Assembly: GCA_015178975.1 (NCBI GenBank)
Contig: WHVD01000266.1
Span: 1-64,000, forward strand
Direction of reading: 5' to 3'
DNA: 64,000 nt
Origin: Hysterangium stoloniferum
Lineage: Eukaryota; Basidiomycota; Agaricomycetes; Hysterangiales; Hysterangiaceae
In this document: piece after piece, positions 1 through 9,994 of the stretch
How positions within the stretch are numbered: the first letter of the stretch is position 1
Layout of the letters: the number at the start of each line of letters is the position of its first letter
The notes under the pieces: generated by a model
What the model saw: only the letters and a program-made list of their open reading frames with translations
What the model was told of the DNA's origin: nothing
Database searches by the model: none
Made by a program: the position numbers and the translations under genes

Positions 1-290
1 TTTGTCCGTTGATTCCTTTGTAACCGTTGATTCCTTTGTAACCGTTGATTCCTTTGTAACCGTTGATTCCTTTGTAACCGTTGATTCCTTTGTAACCGTT
101 GATTCCTTTGTAACCGTTGATTCCTTTGTAACCGTTGATTCCTTTGTACTTTTTTTGTAACGTTGATTCCTTTGTAACCGTTGATTCCTTTGTAACCGTT
201 GATTCCTTTGTAACCGTTGATTCCTTTGTAACCGTTGATTCCTTTGTAACCGTTGATTCCTTTGTAACCGTTGATTCCTTTGATTCCTTT
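1..290. repeat. 18-bp minisatellite, TTGATTCCTTTGTAACCG type
   Basis: Head-to-tail copies of an 18-bp unit start at the window edge, so the array is cut there. A short irregularity (a T-run and one lost base) occurs near 148-165. The period is six codons, so open frames are automatic (VDSFVT in one frame) and are not evidence of a gene. The unit resembles the 18-mer at 3310-3530, which reads TTGTAACCATTGTTTCC. The array leads directly into the next 18-mer family. Confidence 0.95.
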
Positions 291-660
291 GAACGCGACT
301 TTCCGTTCCAACGCGACTTTCCGTTCCAACGCGACTTTCCGTTCCAACGCGACTTTCCGTTCCAACGCGACTTTCCGTTCCAACGCGACTTTCCGTTCCA
401 ACGCGACTTTCCGTTCCAACGCGACTTTCCGTTCCAACGCGACTTTCCGTTCCAACGCGACTTTCCGTTCCAACGCGACTTTCCGTTCCAACGCGACTTT
501 CCGTTCCAACGCGACTTTCCGTTCCAACGCGACTTTCCGTTCCAACGCGACTTTCCGTTCCAACGCGACTTTCCGTTCCAACGCGACTTTCCGTTCCAAC
601 GCGACTTTCCGTTCCAACGCGACTTTCCGTTCCAATCTGAACACTTTCTGTTCTCTAAAC
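291..660. repeat. 18-bp minisatellite, AACGCGACTTTCCGTTCC type
   Basis: About 19 nearly identical copies of an 18-bp unit, followed by two or three units of the GAACACTTTCNGTTCTCT type (about 637-675). Both types share a CCGTTC core and an ACTTT core, so they look like one lineage. The high identity suggests recent amplification. It passes without a break into the GC-rich hairpin spacer. Confidence 0.95.
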
Positions 661-875
661 ACTTTCCATTCAAACAATGAGTCTCAGAAATACTTAAAAG
701 TTGTCGACGTGGGGGGGTTTGGGGGGCGAAGCCCCCCAACAAGCTGGAGCCCGCAGCGAAGTTGTGGGGCCGGTCGCAAAGCGACCACCCTGCAGCGTAG
801 CAAGGGTTCCTAAGCTTGTCCATATATAGTAAAGTTGCTTGGTGGTTCCGTGTGGGCGGATTAGTCACTATTGTA
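661..875. repeat. GC-rich double-hairpin spacer, copy 1
   Basis: A unique-looking block of about 200 bp that recurs at about 5932-6150. It contains GGGGGGCGAAGCCCCCC at 721-737 (7-bp stem, GAA loop) and a second hairpin GGTCGCAAAGCGACC near 773-787. These are joined by GCAGCGAAG and GCAGCGTAGC motifs. No ORF was recognised. Paired short GC hairpins recall the double-hairpin elements of fungal mitochondrial genomes, but the context here looks nuclear and that comparison is only an analogy. Confidence 0.85.
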
Positions 876-904
876 CGTAAGCAAGGGAACAATTGGCGAC
901 AGGC

Positions 905-1495
905 ACGGCACATCTACGGCGCACCCACTACCATCCACAGCGCACCCACCACCGCGCACCCATCCACCGCGCACCCATCCATCCACCGCGCACCCATCCA
1001 TCCACCGTGCACCCATCCACCGTGCACCATCCACTGCCCACCCATCCATCACACACCCATCCACCGCGCACCTGCACCTATCCACCGCACACCCATCCAC
1101 TGCCCACCCATCCATCGCGCACCCATCCACCACGCACCCATCCACCGTGCACCTGCACCCATCAACCGCACACCCATCCACTGCGCACCCATCCACCGTG
1201 CACCATCCACCGCGCACCCATCCACCGTGCATGTGCACCCATCCGCCGCGCACCCATCCATCGTGCACCCATCCACCGTGCACCTGCTCCCATCCACCGC
1301 GCACCCATCCATCGCGCACCCATCCACCGCGCACCTGCTCCCATCCACCGCACACCTGCTCCCATCCACCGCGCACCTGCTCCCATCCACCGCGCACCCA
1401 TCCATCGCGCACCTGCACCCATCCACCGCGCACCTGCACCACCCGCACCCATCCACCACTGCACACCGCACACCCACTCCCATTCACAGCGCACC
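905..1495. repeat. CCATCCACCGCGCA minisatellite, 15/21-bp units
   Basis: Tandem units based on GCACCCATCCACCGC (15 bp) with 21-bp variants carrying an extra CTGCTC or CTGCAC. Length changes are mostly multiples of three, so several frames on both strands stay open. Codon use is nonsensical (long HPST runs), so no gene is called. This array is present only in the first composite module. Confidence 0.9.
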
Positions 1496-3135
1496 CTGTC
1501 TCTTTCCTCCAGGTGATGCGTGTACTCTTTCCTTCTCCCTCCGTCCTGTGCTAATCCGCCTCCTCTCTCTTTCCTCCAGCGAGTGTGTGTACCATTTCCT
1601 TCTCTCTCTGTCCTCCTCTGATTGACCTCTTCTCTCTTTTGTCCAGCCAGTGCGTGTACCATTTCCTCTTTCTTTGTCCTCTGATCATCATCTTCTCTTT
1701 CCTCCAGGTGTGTGTACTGTTTCCTTTTCTCTCCGTCCTCCTCTCATCGGGACCCTCTCTCTTTCCTCCAGCCAGTGCGTCTGCCATTTCCTTCTTCCTC
1801 TGTCCTCTTCTGATTGGCCCCCTCTCTTTCCTCCAGCCGATGTGCATTCCCTTTCCCTCTCTCTGTCCTCCTCTGACTCCCCTTCTCTTTCCTCCAGCCA
1901 GTGCGCACTCCCTTTCCCCTCTCTTTGTCCTCCTCTGATTGTCCCCCTCTCTTTCCTCCAGCCGGTGCGTCTACCATTTCCTTCTTCCTCTGTCCTGCGC
2001 TGATTTGCCTCCTCTCTTTCCACCAGCCGGTCGCGTTCCATTTCCCTTTCTCTCTGTCCTCTTCTGATTGGCTCTCTCTCTTTCCTCCAGCTGGTGTGCA
2101 TTCCCTTTCCCCTCTCTCTTTGTCCTCCTCTGAATGTCCCCCTCTCTTTCCTCCAGCCGGTGTGCGTTCCCTTTCCCTCTCTCTGTCCTCTTCTGATTGG
2201 CCCCCTCTCTTTCCTCCAGCATTGTCCCCTTCTCTTTCCTTCAGCCAGTGCGCACTCCCTTTCCCCTCTCTTTGTCCTCCTCTGATTGTCCCCCTCTCTT
2301 TCCTTCAGCTGGTGCGTCTGCCATTTCCTTCTTCCTCTGTCCTGCGCTGATTTGCCTCCTCTCTCTTTCCTCCAGCCGGTGCGCGTTCCATTTCTCTCTC
2401 TCTCTGTCCTCTTCTGATCGGCCCTCCTCTCTTTCCTCCAGCCGGTGCGTGTACTGCTCCTTCTCCCTTTGTCCTCTCTCTTTCCTCCAGCCGGTGCGTG
2501 TACTGCTCCTTCTCCCTCTGTCCTCCTCTCTCTTTCCTCCAGCCAGTGCATGTACTGTTTCCTCCTCCCTTCGTCCTCCTCTGATCAGCCTCCTCTCTCT
2601 TTCCTCCAGGAGGTGTGTTGTGCCATTTCCTTCTCTCTTTGTCCTCTGATCGGCCTCTCTCTTTCCTCCAGCCACTGCGTGTACCATTTCCTTCTCCCTT
2701 TGTCATCCTCTCTCTTTTCTCCAGGAGGTGCGTGTCCCCTTTCCTCCTCCCTCCGTCCTGCTCTGATTGACCCCATCTCTCTTTCCTCCAGCAAGTGCAT
2801 GTACTATTTCCTTCTCTCTCCATCCTGCTCTGATCCGCCCTCTCTCTTCCCTCCAGGTGGTTTGTGTACCCTTTCCTTCTCTCTTCATCCTGCCCTGATT
2901 GGCCTCCATTCTCTTTCCTCCAGCCAGTGCGTGTTCCTCTGATTCCTACTCTCTCTTTCCTACAGTATGTCTACCATTTCCTTCTTCCACCATCCTCCTC
3001 TGACCAGCCCTCTCTTTCCTCCAGGTGGTGTGTGTACCCTTTCTTCAGTGAGTGTGTGTACTGTTTCCTTCTCTCTTTGTCCAGCTGCTGTGTGTACTGT
3101 TTCCTTCTTCCTCCATCCCCCTCTGATTGGCCTGA
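1496..3135. repeat. Pyrimidine-rich array with splice-acceptor-like units, copy 1
   Basis: Degenerate tandem repeats of roughly 55-65 bp. Each carries CTCTCTTTCCTCCAG, then GGTGCGTGTACC-like sequence, then TTTCCTTCTCTC and GTCCTCCTCTGAT. The plus strand is overwhelmingly C+T for 1.6 kb. Many units contain a polypyrimidine-CAG string like a 3' splice site and a GTGCGT or GTGTGT string like a 5' splice site. Frames stay open because the sequence lacks purine-rich stop codons; no coding is supported. A longer relative follows at 6290-8590. Confidence 0.9.
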
Positions 3136-3296
3136 ATAAAATCAGAATAATTCAAATAAAATATAATCAATGAATATAAAATGTTTTAAAATAAAATAAA
3201 TCAAAATGAAAAACAATAAAATAAAATATTCAATAAATCAAAATAAAATATAAATGAATAAATTGAATGACCACAGTAATTACTTGCAGTTGAGAG
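3136..3296. repeat. AT-rich tail of composite module 1
   Basis: A/T-rich sequence of AATAAAAT-like strings with a few G/C bases. It ends in a CAGTAATTACTTGCAGTTGAGAG-like string whose counterpart (AATAATTGCACTTCAACTACTTG) occurs near 8759. The matching tail at 8615-8800 after the second pyrimidine array suggests that the tail belongs to the repeated module. Confidence 0.7.
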
Positions 3297-3540
3297 TCAA
3301 TTTAACCACTCTTTCCATTTGTAACCATTGGTTCCTTTTGTAACCATTGTCTCCTTTGTAACCATTGTTTCCTTTGTAACCTTTGTCTCCTTTTGTAACC
3401 GTTGTTTCCTGTGTAACTGTTGTCTCCTTTGTAACCATTGTTTCCTTTTGTAACCGTTGTTCCCTTTGTTGTAACCGTTGTTTCCTTTTGTAACCATTGT
3501 TTCCTTTTGGGGCTGTGGCTTCCATTTGGGACTGATGTTT
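3297..3540. repeat. 18-bp minisatellite, TTTGTAACCATTGTTTCC type
   Basis: About 12 diverged 18-bp units that open the second composite module, corresponding to the 1-290 array. A few units differ by single bases or short indels. A minus-strand open frame of 904 codons runs from 6011 down to 3297 through this array and the next one. It is explained by the six-codon period, so it is not called as a gene. Confidence 0.9.
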
Positions 3541-5935
3541 CCATTCTTAGAACACTTTCCACTCTTAGAACACTTTCCATGCTTAGAACACTTTCCGTTC
3601 TTAGAACACTTTCCGTTCTCAGAACACTTTCTGTTCTTAGAACACTTTCTGTTCTTAGAACACTTTCTGTTCTTAGAACACTTTCCGCTCTTAGAACACT
3701 TTCTGCTCTTAGAACACTTTCCGCTCTTAGAACACTTTCCGCTCTTAGAACACTTTCCGCTCTTAGAACACTTCCCATTCTCTGAACACTTTCCACTCTT
3801 AGAACACTTTCCGTTCTTAGAACACTTTCCATTCTTAGAACACTTTCCGTTCTCAGAACACTTTCTGTTCTTAGAACACTTTCTGTTCTTAGAACACTTT
3901 CCGCTCTTAGAACACTTTCTGCTCTTCGAACACTTTCCGCTCTTAGAACACTTTCCGCTCTTAGAACACTTTCCGCTCTTAGAACACTTTCCGCTCTTAG
4001 AACACTTCCCATTCTCTGAACACTTTCCACTCTTAGAACACTTTCCGTTCTTAGAACACTTTCCATTCTTAGAACACTTTCCGTTCTCAGAACACTTTCT
4101 GTTCTTAGAACACTTTCCGCTCTTAGAACACTTTCTGCTCTTAGAACACTTTCCGCTCTTAGAACACTTTCTGTTCTCTGAACACTTTCTGCTCTTAGAA
4201 CACTTTCCGTTCTCTGAACACTTTCCACTCTTAGAACACTTTCCGTTCTCTGAACACTTTCCGTTCTCTGAACACTTTCCGTTCTCTGAACACTTTCCGT
4301 TCTCTGAACACTTTCCGTTCTCTGAACCCTTTCCGTTCTCTGAACCCTTTCCGTTCTCTGAACCCTTTCCGTTCTCTGAACCCTTTCCGTTCTCTGAACC
4401 CTTTCCGTTCTCTGAACACTTTCCGTTCTCTGAACACTTTCCACTCTTAGAACACTTTCCGTTCTCTGAACACTTTCCGTTCTCTGAACACTTTCTGTTC
4501 TCTGAACACTTTCTGCTCTTAGAACACTTTCCGTTCTCTGAACACTTTCTGCTCTTAGAACACTTTCCGTTCTCTGAACACTTTCCACTCTTAGAACACT
4601 TTCCGTTCTCTGAACACTTTCCGTTCTCTGAACACTTTCCGTTCTCTGAACACTTTCCGTTCTCTGAACACTTTCCGTTCTCTGAACACTTTCCATTCTC
4701 TGAACACTTTCCGTTCTCTGAACCCTTTCCGTTCTCTGAACCCTTTCCGTTCTCTGAACCCTTTCCGTTCTCTGAACACTTTCCGTTCTCTGAACACTTT
4801 CCACTCTTAGAACACTTTCCGTTCTCTGAACACTTTCCGTTCTCTGAACACTTTCTGTTCTCTGAACACTTTCTGTTCTCTGAACACTTTCTGCTCTTAG
4901 AACACTTTCCGTTCTCTGAACACTTTCTGCTCTTAGAACACTTTCCGTTCTCTGAACACTTTCCACTCTTAGAACACTTTCCGTTCTCTGAACACTTTCC
5001 GTTCTCTGAACACTTTCCGTTCTCTGAACACTTTCCGTTCTCTGAACACTTTCCGTTCTCTGAACACTTTCCATTCTCTGAACACTTTCCGTTCTCTGAA
5101 CCCTTTCCGTTCTCTGAACCCTTTCCGTTCTCTGAACCCTTTCCGTTCTCTGAACACTTTCCGTTCTCTGAACACTTTCCACTCTTAGAACACTTTCCGT
5201 TCTCTGAACACTTTCCGTTCTCTGAACACTTTCTGTTCTCTGAACACTTTCTGTTCTCTGAACACTTTCTGCTCTTAGAACACTTTCCGTTCTCTGAACA
5301 CTTTCTGCTCTTAGAACACTTTCCGTTCTCTGAACACTTTCCACTCTTAGAACACTTTCCGTTCTCTGAACACTTTCCGTTCTCTGAACACTTTCCGTTC
5401 TCTGAACACTTTCCGTTCTCTGAACACTTTCCGTTCTCTGAACACTTTCCGTTCTCTGAACACTTTCCACTCTTAGAACACTTTCCGTTCTCTGAACACT
5501 TTCCGTTCTCTGAACCCTTTCCGTTCTCTGAACCCTTTCCGTTCTCTGAACACTTTCCGTTCTCTGAACACTTTCCACTCTGAGAACACTTTCCGTTCTC
5601 TGAACACTTTCCGTTCTCTGAACACTTTCTGTTCTCTGAACACTTTCTGTTCTCTGAACACTTTCTGCTCTTAGAACACTTTCCGTTCTCTGAACACTTT
5701 CCACTCTTAGAACACTTTCCGTTCTCTGAACACTTTCCGTTCTCTGAACACTTTCCGTTCTCTGAACACTTTCCGTTCTCTGAACACTTTCCGTTCTCTG
5801 AACACTTTCCATTCTCTGAACACTTTCCGTTCTCTGAACACTTTCCGTTCTCTGAACACTTTCCGTTCTCTGAACACTTTCCGTTCTCTGAACACTTTCC
5901 GTTCTCTGAACACTTTCCGTTCTCTAAACACTTTC
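3541..5935. repeat. 18-bp satellite GAACACTTTCCGTTCTCT with higher-order structure
   Basis: About 130 consecutive 18-bp monomers in two main variants: GAACACTTTCCGCTCTTA-like in the left part and GAACACTTTCCGTTCTCT-like in the right part. Variant markers recur at fixed intervals. The CCACTCTTAG marker at 4225, 4585, 4963, 5341 and 5701 is spaced 360, 378, 378 and 360 bp (20 or 21 monomers). In the left part a CCCATTCTCTG marker recurs after 234 bp (13 monomers). Blocks of about 20 monomers were therefore duplicated as units. Confidence 0.93.
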
Positions 5936-6150
5936 CGTTCAAACAATGAGTCTCAGAAATACTGAAAAGTTGTCGATGCAGGGGGGTTTGGGGGGCTTCG
6001 CCCCCCAACAAGCTGGAGCCCGCAGCGAAGTTGTGCGGCCGGTCGCAAAGCGACCGCCCCGCAGCGTAGCAAGGGTTCCTAAGCTTGTCATATAAGTGAA
6101 TTCTCCTTGGTGGGTCCGTGGGCGCTGCTTAGTCACTAATTGGTCAGCAT
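5936..6150. repeat. GC-rich double-hairpin spacer, copy 2
   Basis: Matches the block at 661-875 closely, including the AACAATGAGTCTCAGAAATAC entry, the two hairpins and the GCAAGGGTTCCTAAGCTTGTC exit. The large hairpin at 5990-6006 is GGGGGGCTTCGCCCCCC, so its loop TTC is the reverse complement of the GAA loop in copy 1. The second hairpin is CGGTCGCAAAGCGACCG. Confidence 0.85.
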
Positions 6151-6162
6151 TAGGTCAGCATC

Positions 6163-6262
6163 TGCGAGCGGAGCGAGCAGCCTGTTTCCCACAGTCACCT
6201 GCGAGCGAAGCGAGCCTTAGGTTTCCCACGATCTGTATTTGCGAGCGAAGCGAGCCCTAGGC
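6163..6262. repeat. Three GCGAGCGAAGCGAGC motifs
   Basis: The 15-bp motif GCGAGCGAAGCGAGC, or a one-base variant, occurs three times within about 100 bp between the hairpin spacer and the second pyrimidine array. Two copies are followed by CCTTAGG or CCCTAGG and two by TTTCCCAC strings. It is absent from module 1. Function unknown. Confidence 0.7.
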
Positions 6263-6289
6263 GTTACAGTCACACACATGTTGTGCCTG

Positions 6290-8595
6290 TCACCGCCTGC
6301 CTCCTCTCCTGCTCTATCCATCCAGGTGCGTGTACCATTTCCTTCTCTCTTCATCCTCTCTCTTTCCTCCAGTCGGTGCGTACCTCTCCTCTCTTTTCCT
6401 CCAGTCGGTGCATACCTCCCCTCTCTTTTCTTCCAGTCGGTGTGTACCTCCCCTCTCTTTTCCTCCAGTCGGTGCATACCTCCCCTGTCTTTTCCTCCAG
6501 TCGGTGATTACCTCCCTCTCTTTTCCTCCAGTCGGTGCTTACCTCCCTCTCTTTTCCTCCAGTCGGTGCTTACCTCCCTCTCTTTTCCTCCAGTCAGTGC
6601 TTACCTCCCTCTCTTTTCTTCCAGTCGGTGTGTACCTCCCCTCTCTTTTCCTCCAGTCGGTGCGTACCTCCCCTGTCTTTTCCTCCAGTCGGTGATTACC
6701 TCCCTCTCTTTTCCTCCAGTCGGTGCTTACCTCCCTCTCTTTTCCTCCAGTCGGTGCTTACCTCCCTCTCTTTTCCTCCAGTCGGTGCTTACCTCCCTCT
6801 CTTTTCTTCCAGTCGGTGCGTACCTCCCCTCTCTTTTCCTCCAGTCAGTGCGTACCTCCCCTCTCTTTTCCTCCAGTCAGTGCTTACCTCCCTCTCTTTT
6901 CCTCCAGTCGGTGCTTACCTCCCTCTCTTTTCCTCCAGTCGGTGCTTACCTCCCTCTCTTTTCCTCCAGTCGGTGCTTACCTCCCTCTCTTTTCCTCCAG
7001 TCGGTGCTTACCTCCCTCTCTTTTCCTCCAGTCGGTGCTTACCTCCCTCTCTTTTCCTCCAGTCGGTGCTTACCTCCCTCTCTTTTCCTCCAGTCGGTGC
7101 TTACCTCCCTCTCTTTTCCTCCAGTCAGTGCTTACCTCCCTCTCTTTTCTTCCAGTCGGTGTGTACCTCCCCTCTCTTTTTCTCCAGTCGGTGCGTATAC
7201 CGTTTCCTTCTCTCTCCGTCCTCCTCTGATGGGCCTCCTCTTTCCTCCAGTCCGTGCGCGTTCCTTTTCCCCTTCTCTCTGTTCTCCTTTGATTGGCCTC
7301 CTCTTTCCTCCACCCGGTGCGTGTTCCCTTTCCTTCTTTCTGTCCTCCTCTGATCAGCCTCCTCTCTGTCCTCCAGCCGGTGCACATTCCCTTTCCCTCT
7401 CTCTCCATCCTCCTCTGACTGGCCTCCTCTCTTTCCTCCAGCCGGTGAGCGTTCCCTTTTCTTCTATCTCCGTCCTCCTCTGATTGGCCCTCTCTTTCCT
7501 CCAGGTAGTGTGTGTACCATTTCTTTCTTCCTCTGTCCTCCTCTCATCCTCTTATCTTTCCTCCAGGTGGTGCGCGGTCCCTTTCCTGCTCTCTCTATCC
7601 TCCTCCGGTGCGTCTACCCTTCCCTTCTCTCTTCGTCCTCCTCTGATCGGCCCTCTCTCTTTCCTCCAGCCAGTGCATGTATCTTTTCTGGCTCCCACCA
7701 TCCTGTTCTCATCGGCCCTATCTCTTTCCTCCAGCCGGTGCGTCTACCCTTACCTTCTCTCTTCATTTTCCTCTCTCTTTCCTCCAGCCGGTGCGTGTCC
7801 CCATTCCTTCTCTCTTCATTCTCCTCTGAGCAGCCTCTCTTTCTTTCCTCCAGATGGTGCGTGTACCCTATCCTTCTCTCTCCGTACTCCTCTGACCGGC
7901 CTCCTCTCTCTTTCCTCCAGGTGGTATGTGTATCGTTTCCTTCTTCCTCCGTCCTCCTCTGATTGGCCTCCTCTCTTTCCTCCAGGATGTGTGTCCCTTT
8001 TCCTTTCTCTTCGTCCTCCTCTGACTGGCCTCCTCTCTTCCTCCAGCACGTGCAAGCACCGTTTCCTTCTCTCTCTTTTCTCCAGCCAGTGCGTGTACCC
8101 TTCCGTTCTCTCTTCGTCCTCCTCTGACCGGCCTCCTCTCTTCCTCCAGCACGTGAAAGCACCATTTCCTTCTCTCTCTTTTCTCCAGCCGGTGCGTGTC
8201 CCCTTCCTTTCTCTCTTCGTCCTCCTCTGACCGGCCTCCTCTCTCTTTCTTTCAGCCAGTGTACTTACCATTTCCTTCTCTCTTTGTCCTCCTCTGACTG
8301 TCCTCCTCTCTCTTTCCTCCAGCCAGTGTTTGTCCCCTTTCCTTCTCTCTCTGTCCTGCTCTCATTGGCTTCCTCTCTCTTTCCTCCAGGTGGTACATGT
8401 CCCCTTTCCTTCTCTCTCCGTCCTCCTCTGATCTGCTCTCTCTTTCTTCCAGCCAGTGCATGTACCGTTTCTGTCTCTCCCTCCTCTGACCGGCCCCCTC
8501 TCTCTTTCCTCCAGGAGGTGCGTGTGCCCTTTCCTTCTCACTCCGTCCTGCTCTGATCAGCCTCCTCTTTTCCTGTTCCTTCTCTCTCTATCTTG
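6290..8595. repeat. Pyrimidine-rich array with splice-acceptor-like units, copy 2
   Basis: From about 6360 to 7190 the unit is a very regular 31-mer, TCGGTGCTTACCTCCCTCTC plus TTTTCCTCCAG, in roughly 27 copies. From 7190 to 8595 it returns to the longer ~55-65 bp unit seen at 1496-3135. Because 31 is not a multiple of three, translations repeat every 31 residues and cycle through all three frames without stops. That shows the open frames are a property of the repeat, not of a gene. Confidence 0.92.
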
Positions 8596-8805
8596 CTCCC
8601 ACACCTTTTTCGAATCAACATAAAATAGAATAGAATAGAATAGAATAGAATAAATCAAAATTAAATGACAATAAAATGCTTCAAAATAAAAGGAAATCAG
8701 AAAAATAAAAATAAAATACATTAAGTCAAAATAAAAAGGGAAATTTCCAATCAAAGCAAATAATTGCACTTCAACTACTTGAATCAAAAATGAAGTACCA
8801 ACTGA
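8596..8805. repeat. AT-rich tail of composite module 2
   Basis: Starts with six or so AATAG/AATAA pentamers (about 8622-8660), then A-rich sequence similar in composition and partly in sequence to 3136-3296. It marks the end of the satellite region; unique sequence begins after it. Confidence 0.65.
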
Positions 8806-9894
8806 CCAAATGCAAGCAAACTGTGGAATTGCTCAATTCTCCATAATTACAAAAGGTTTTCCCAAAGTGGATGTATGTATTAGAGGAAGTGTTAAGAGTG
8901 GGACAAAATGGGAAAAATTCCAGTTACTAAAGAGAAGTGGAGCTTAGACTTCAACATACAGCCTGTTCCACCCTGCACAAAACTGTCAGATGCTCCAGTA
9001 CTTCAAAACAGGCAACAAAGTATGTACCAGGAAGTACATTTAATGACACTTACCTTACTGTAGTTATAAATTGGGCTCCATGGCTAAGCTTGCAAAGGGA
9101 GTAAGTCTCAGTCTGGCCAGACACCAGCAAAAGGATTAAGCAGTATAAACAATACTTTGAAGGTATTATTCCATCAGCTTCTAAACATGAGAGGGGGATT
9201 CTAAAAATGAAAGCATTAAGTGGGTGTGTTGCTGAGTATCACCATGCTAGAGGACAGTATATGTAGGTTGAAAATACACATAGGGGTCTGAACAATGTTA
9301 TAAGTAGAATACAAGACAATAATTTATACTAAACAATTCAATGACAGATGGATGAGTGGAATGGAAGGAAAGTGGGGTATGAGTATGGGGGAGAATAAAT
9401 GGGGAGCTAGAATCTGCAGAAGTCCCCAATATGACATGGGAAGGACAATCACAGCCATATGGGAAGTTGGACCTGACACTTCAAGAGAAAGAAATTGAGG
9501 AAGAATGAAAATGCTATTCCAAGCCAAGTATACGTATAGTGCTTAAGGATGTTATTATTGATCCATGGGTAAGTATTCAGCAAGGTTCCAAAAAGAGACT
9601 GACTTATGTTTTTTAAGTTCAGTGAATTTACAAAAGTATATAATGCATATAATTTAAAATTTAAGCACTTTAAAAATAAGTCTCTGAATGAGAATAAATG
9701 AGAAGCTGGAATGTAGAAGTCCTCAATATGACATGGTCATAGACAATTGACCCACCAGGTCATGCAGTGACCGAGTAAAGTTGTGGGGTGGTAGCATGGG
9801 GGCTTGCCCCCCACGGGTCACAGCCTTGTAAAGAAGCAAGAAGCATTATTGACTTCCATAATATTGAATAACCGTTCAATAATTAAACATTTAT
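8806..9894. other. Intergenic, no gene seen
   Basis: No convincing coding sequence. A ~60-bp direct repeat (GAGAATAAATGGGGAGCT-type) occurs at about 9391-9450 and, diverged, at 9690-9750. A hairpin with GGGGGCTTGCCCCCC lies near 9799-9813 and resembles the GC hairpins of the satellite spacers. Confidence 0.5.
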
Positions 9895-9924
9895 TTAAAC
9901 CTAGTTATCCCCTTTGCTATAGCT

Positions 9925-9932
9925 GATATAAA
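9925..9932 (+). promoter_or_regulatory. TATA-like box before the 7-TM gene
   Basis: GATATAAA lies about 63 bp upstream of the ATG at 9995 and is followed by a C/T-rich leader (CCTCCGTCTCC, CTCCCTTCTCCC). Basidiomycete promoters often have this TATA-then-pyrimidine arrangement. Inferred from position and sequence only. Confidence 0.45.
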
Positions 9933-9994
9933 CCCCCTTCCTCCGTCTCCTGCTAGTACTTCCAGCTCCCTTCTCCCAACCTCTCCGACCTACC

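Noticed and set aside
135-813. Two overlapping ~180-codon frames in the first 18-bp arrays
   Set aside because: Both are products of the 18-bp period; no start context, no non-repeat domain, and two frames are equally open.
816-3173. Long frames on both strands in the His/Pro/Ser/Thr-coding and pyrimidine-rich arrays
   Set aside because: Low-complexity DNA open in several frames on both strands; translations repeat with the DNA unit and show no domain.
8622-8660. AATAG/AATAA pentamers as a telomere-like repeat
   Set aside because: Only about six imperfect copies inside an AT-rich tail; not TTAGGG-like and not at a sequence end.
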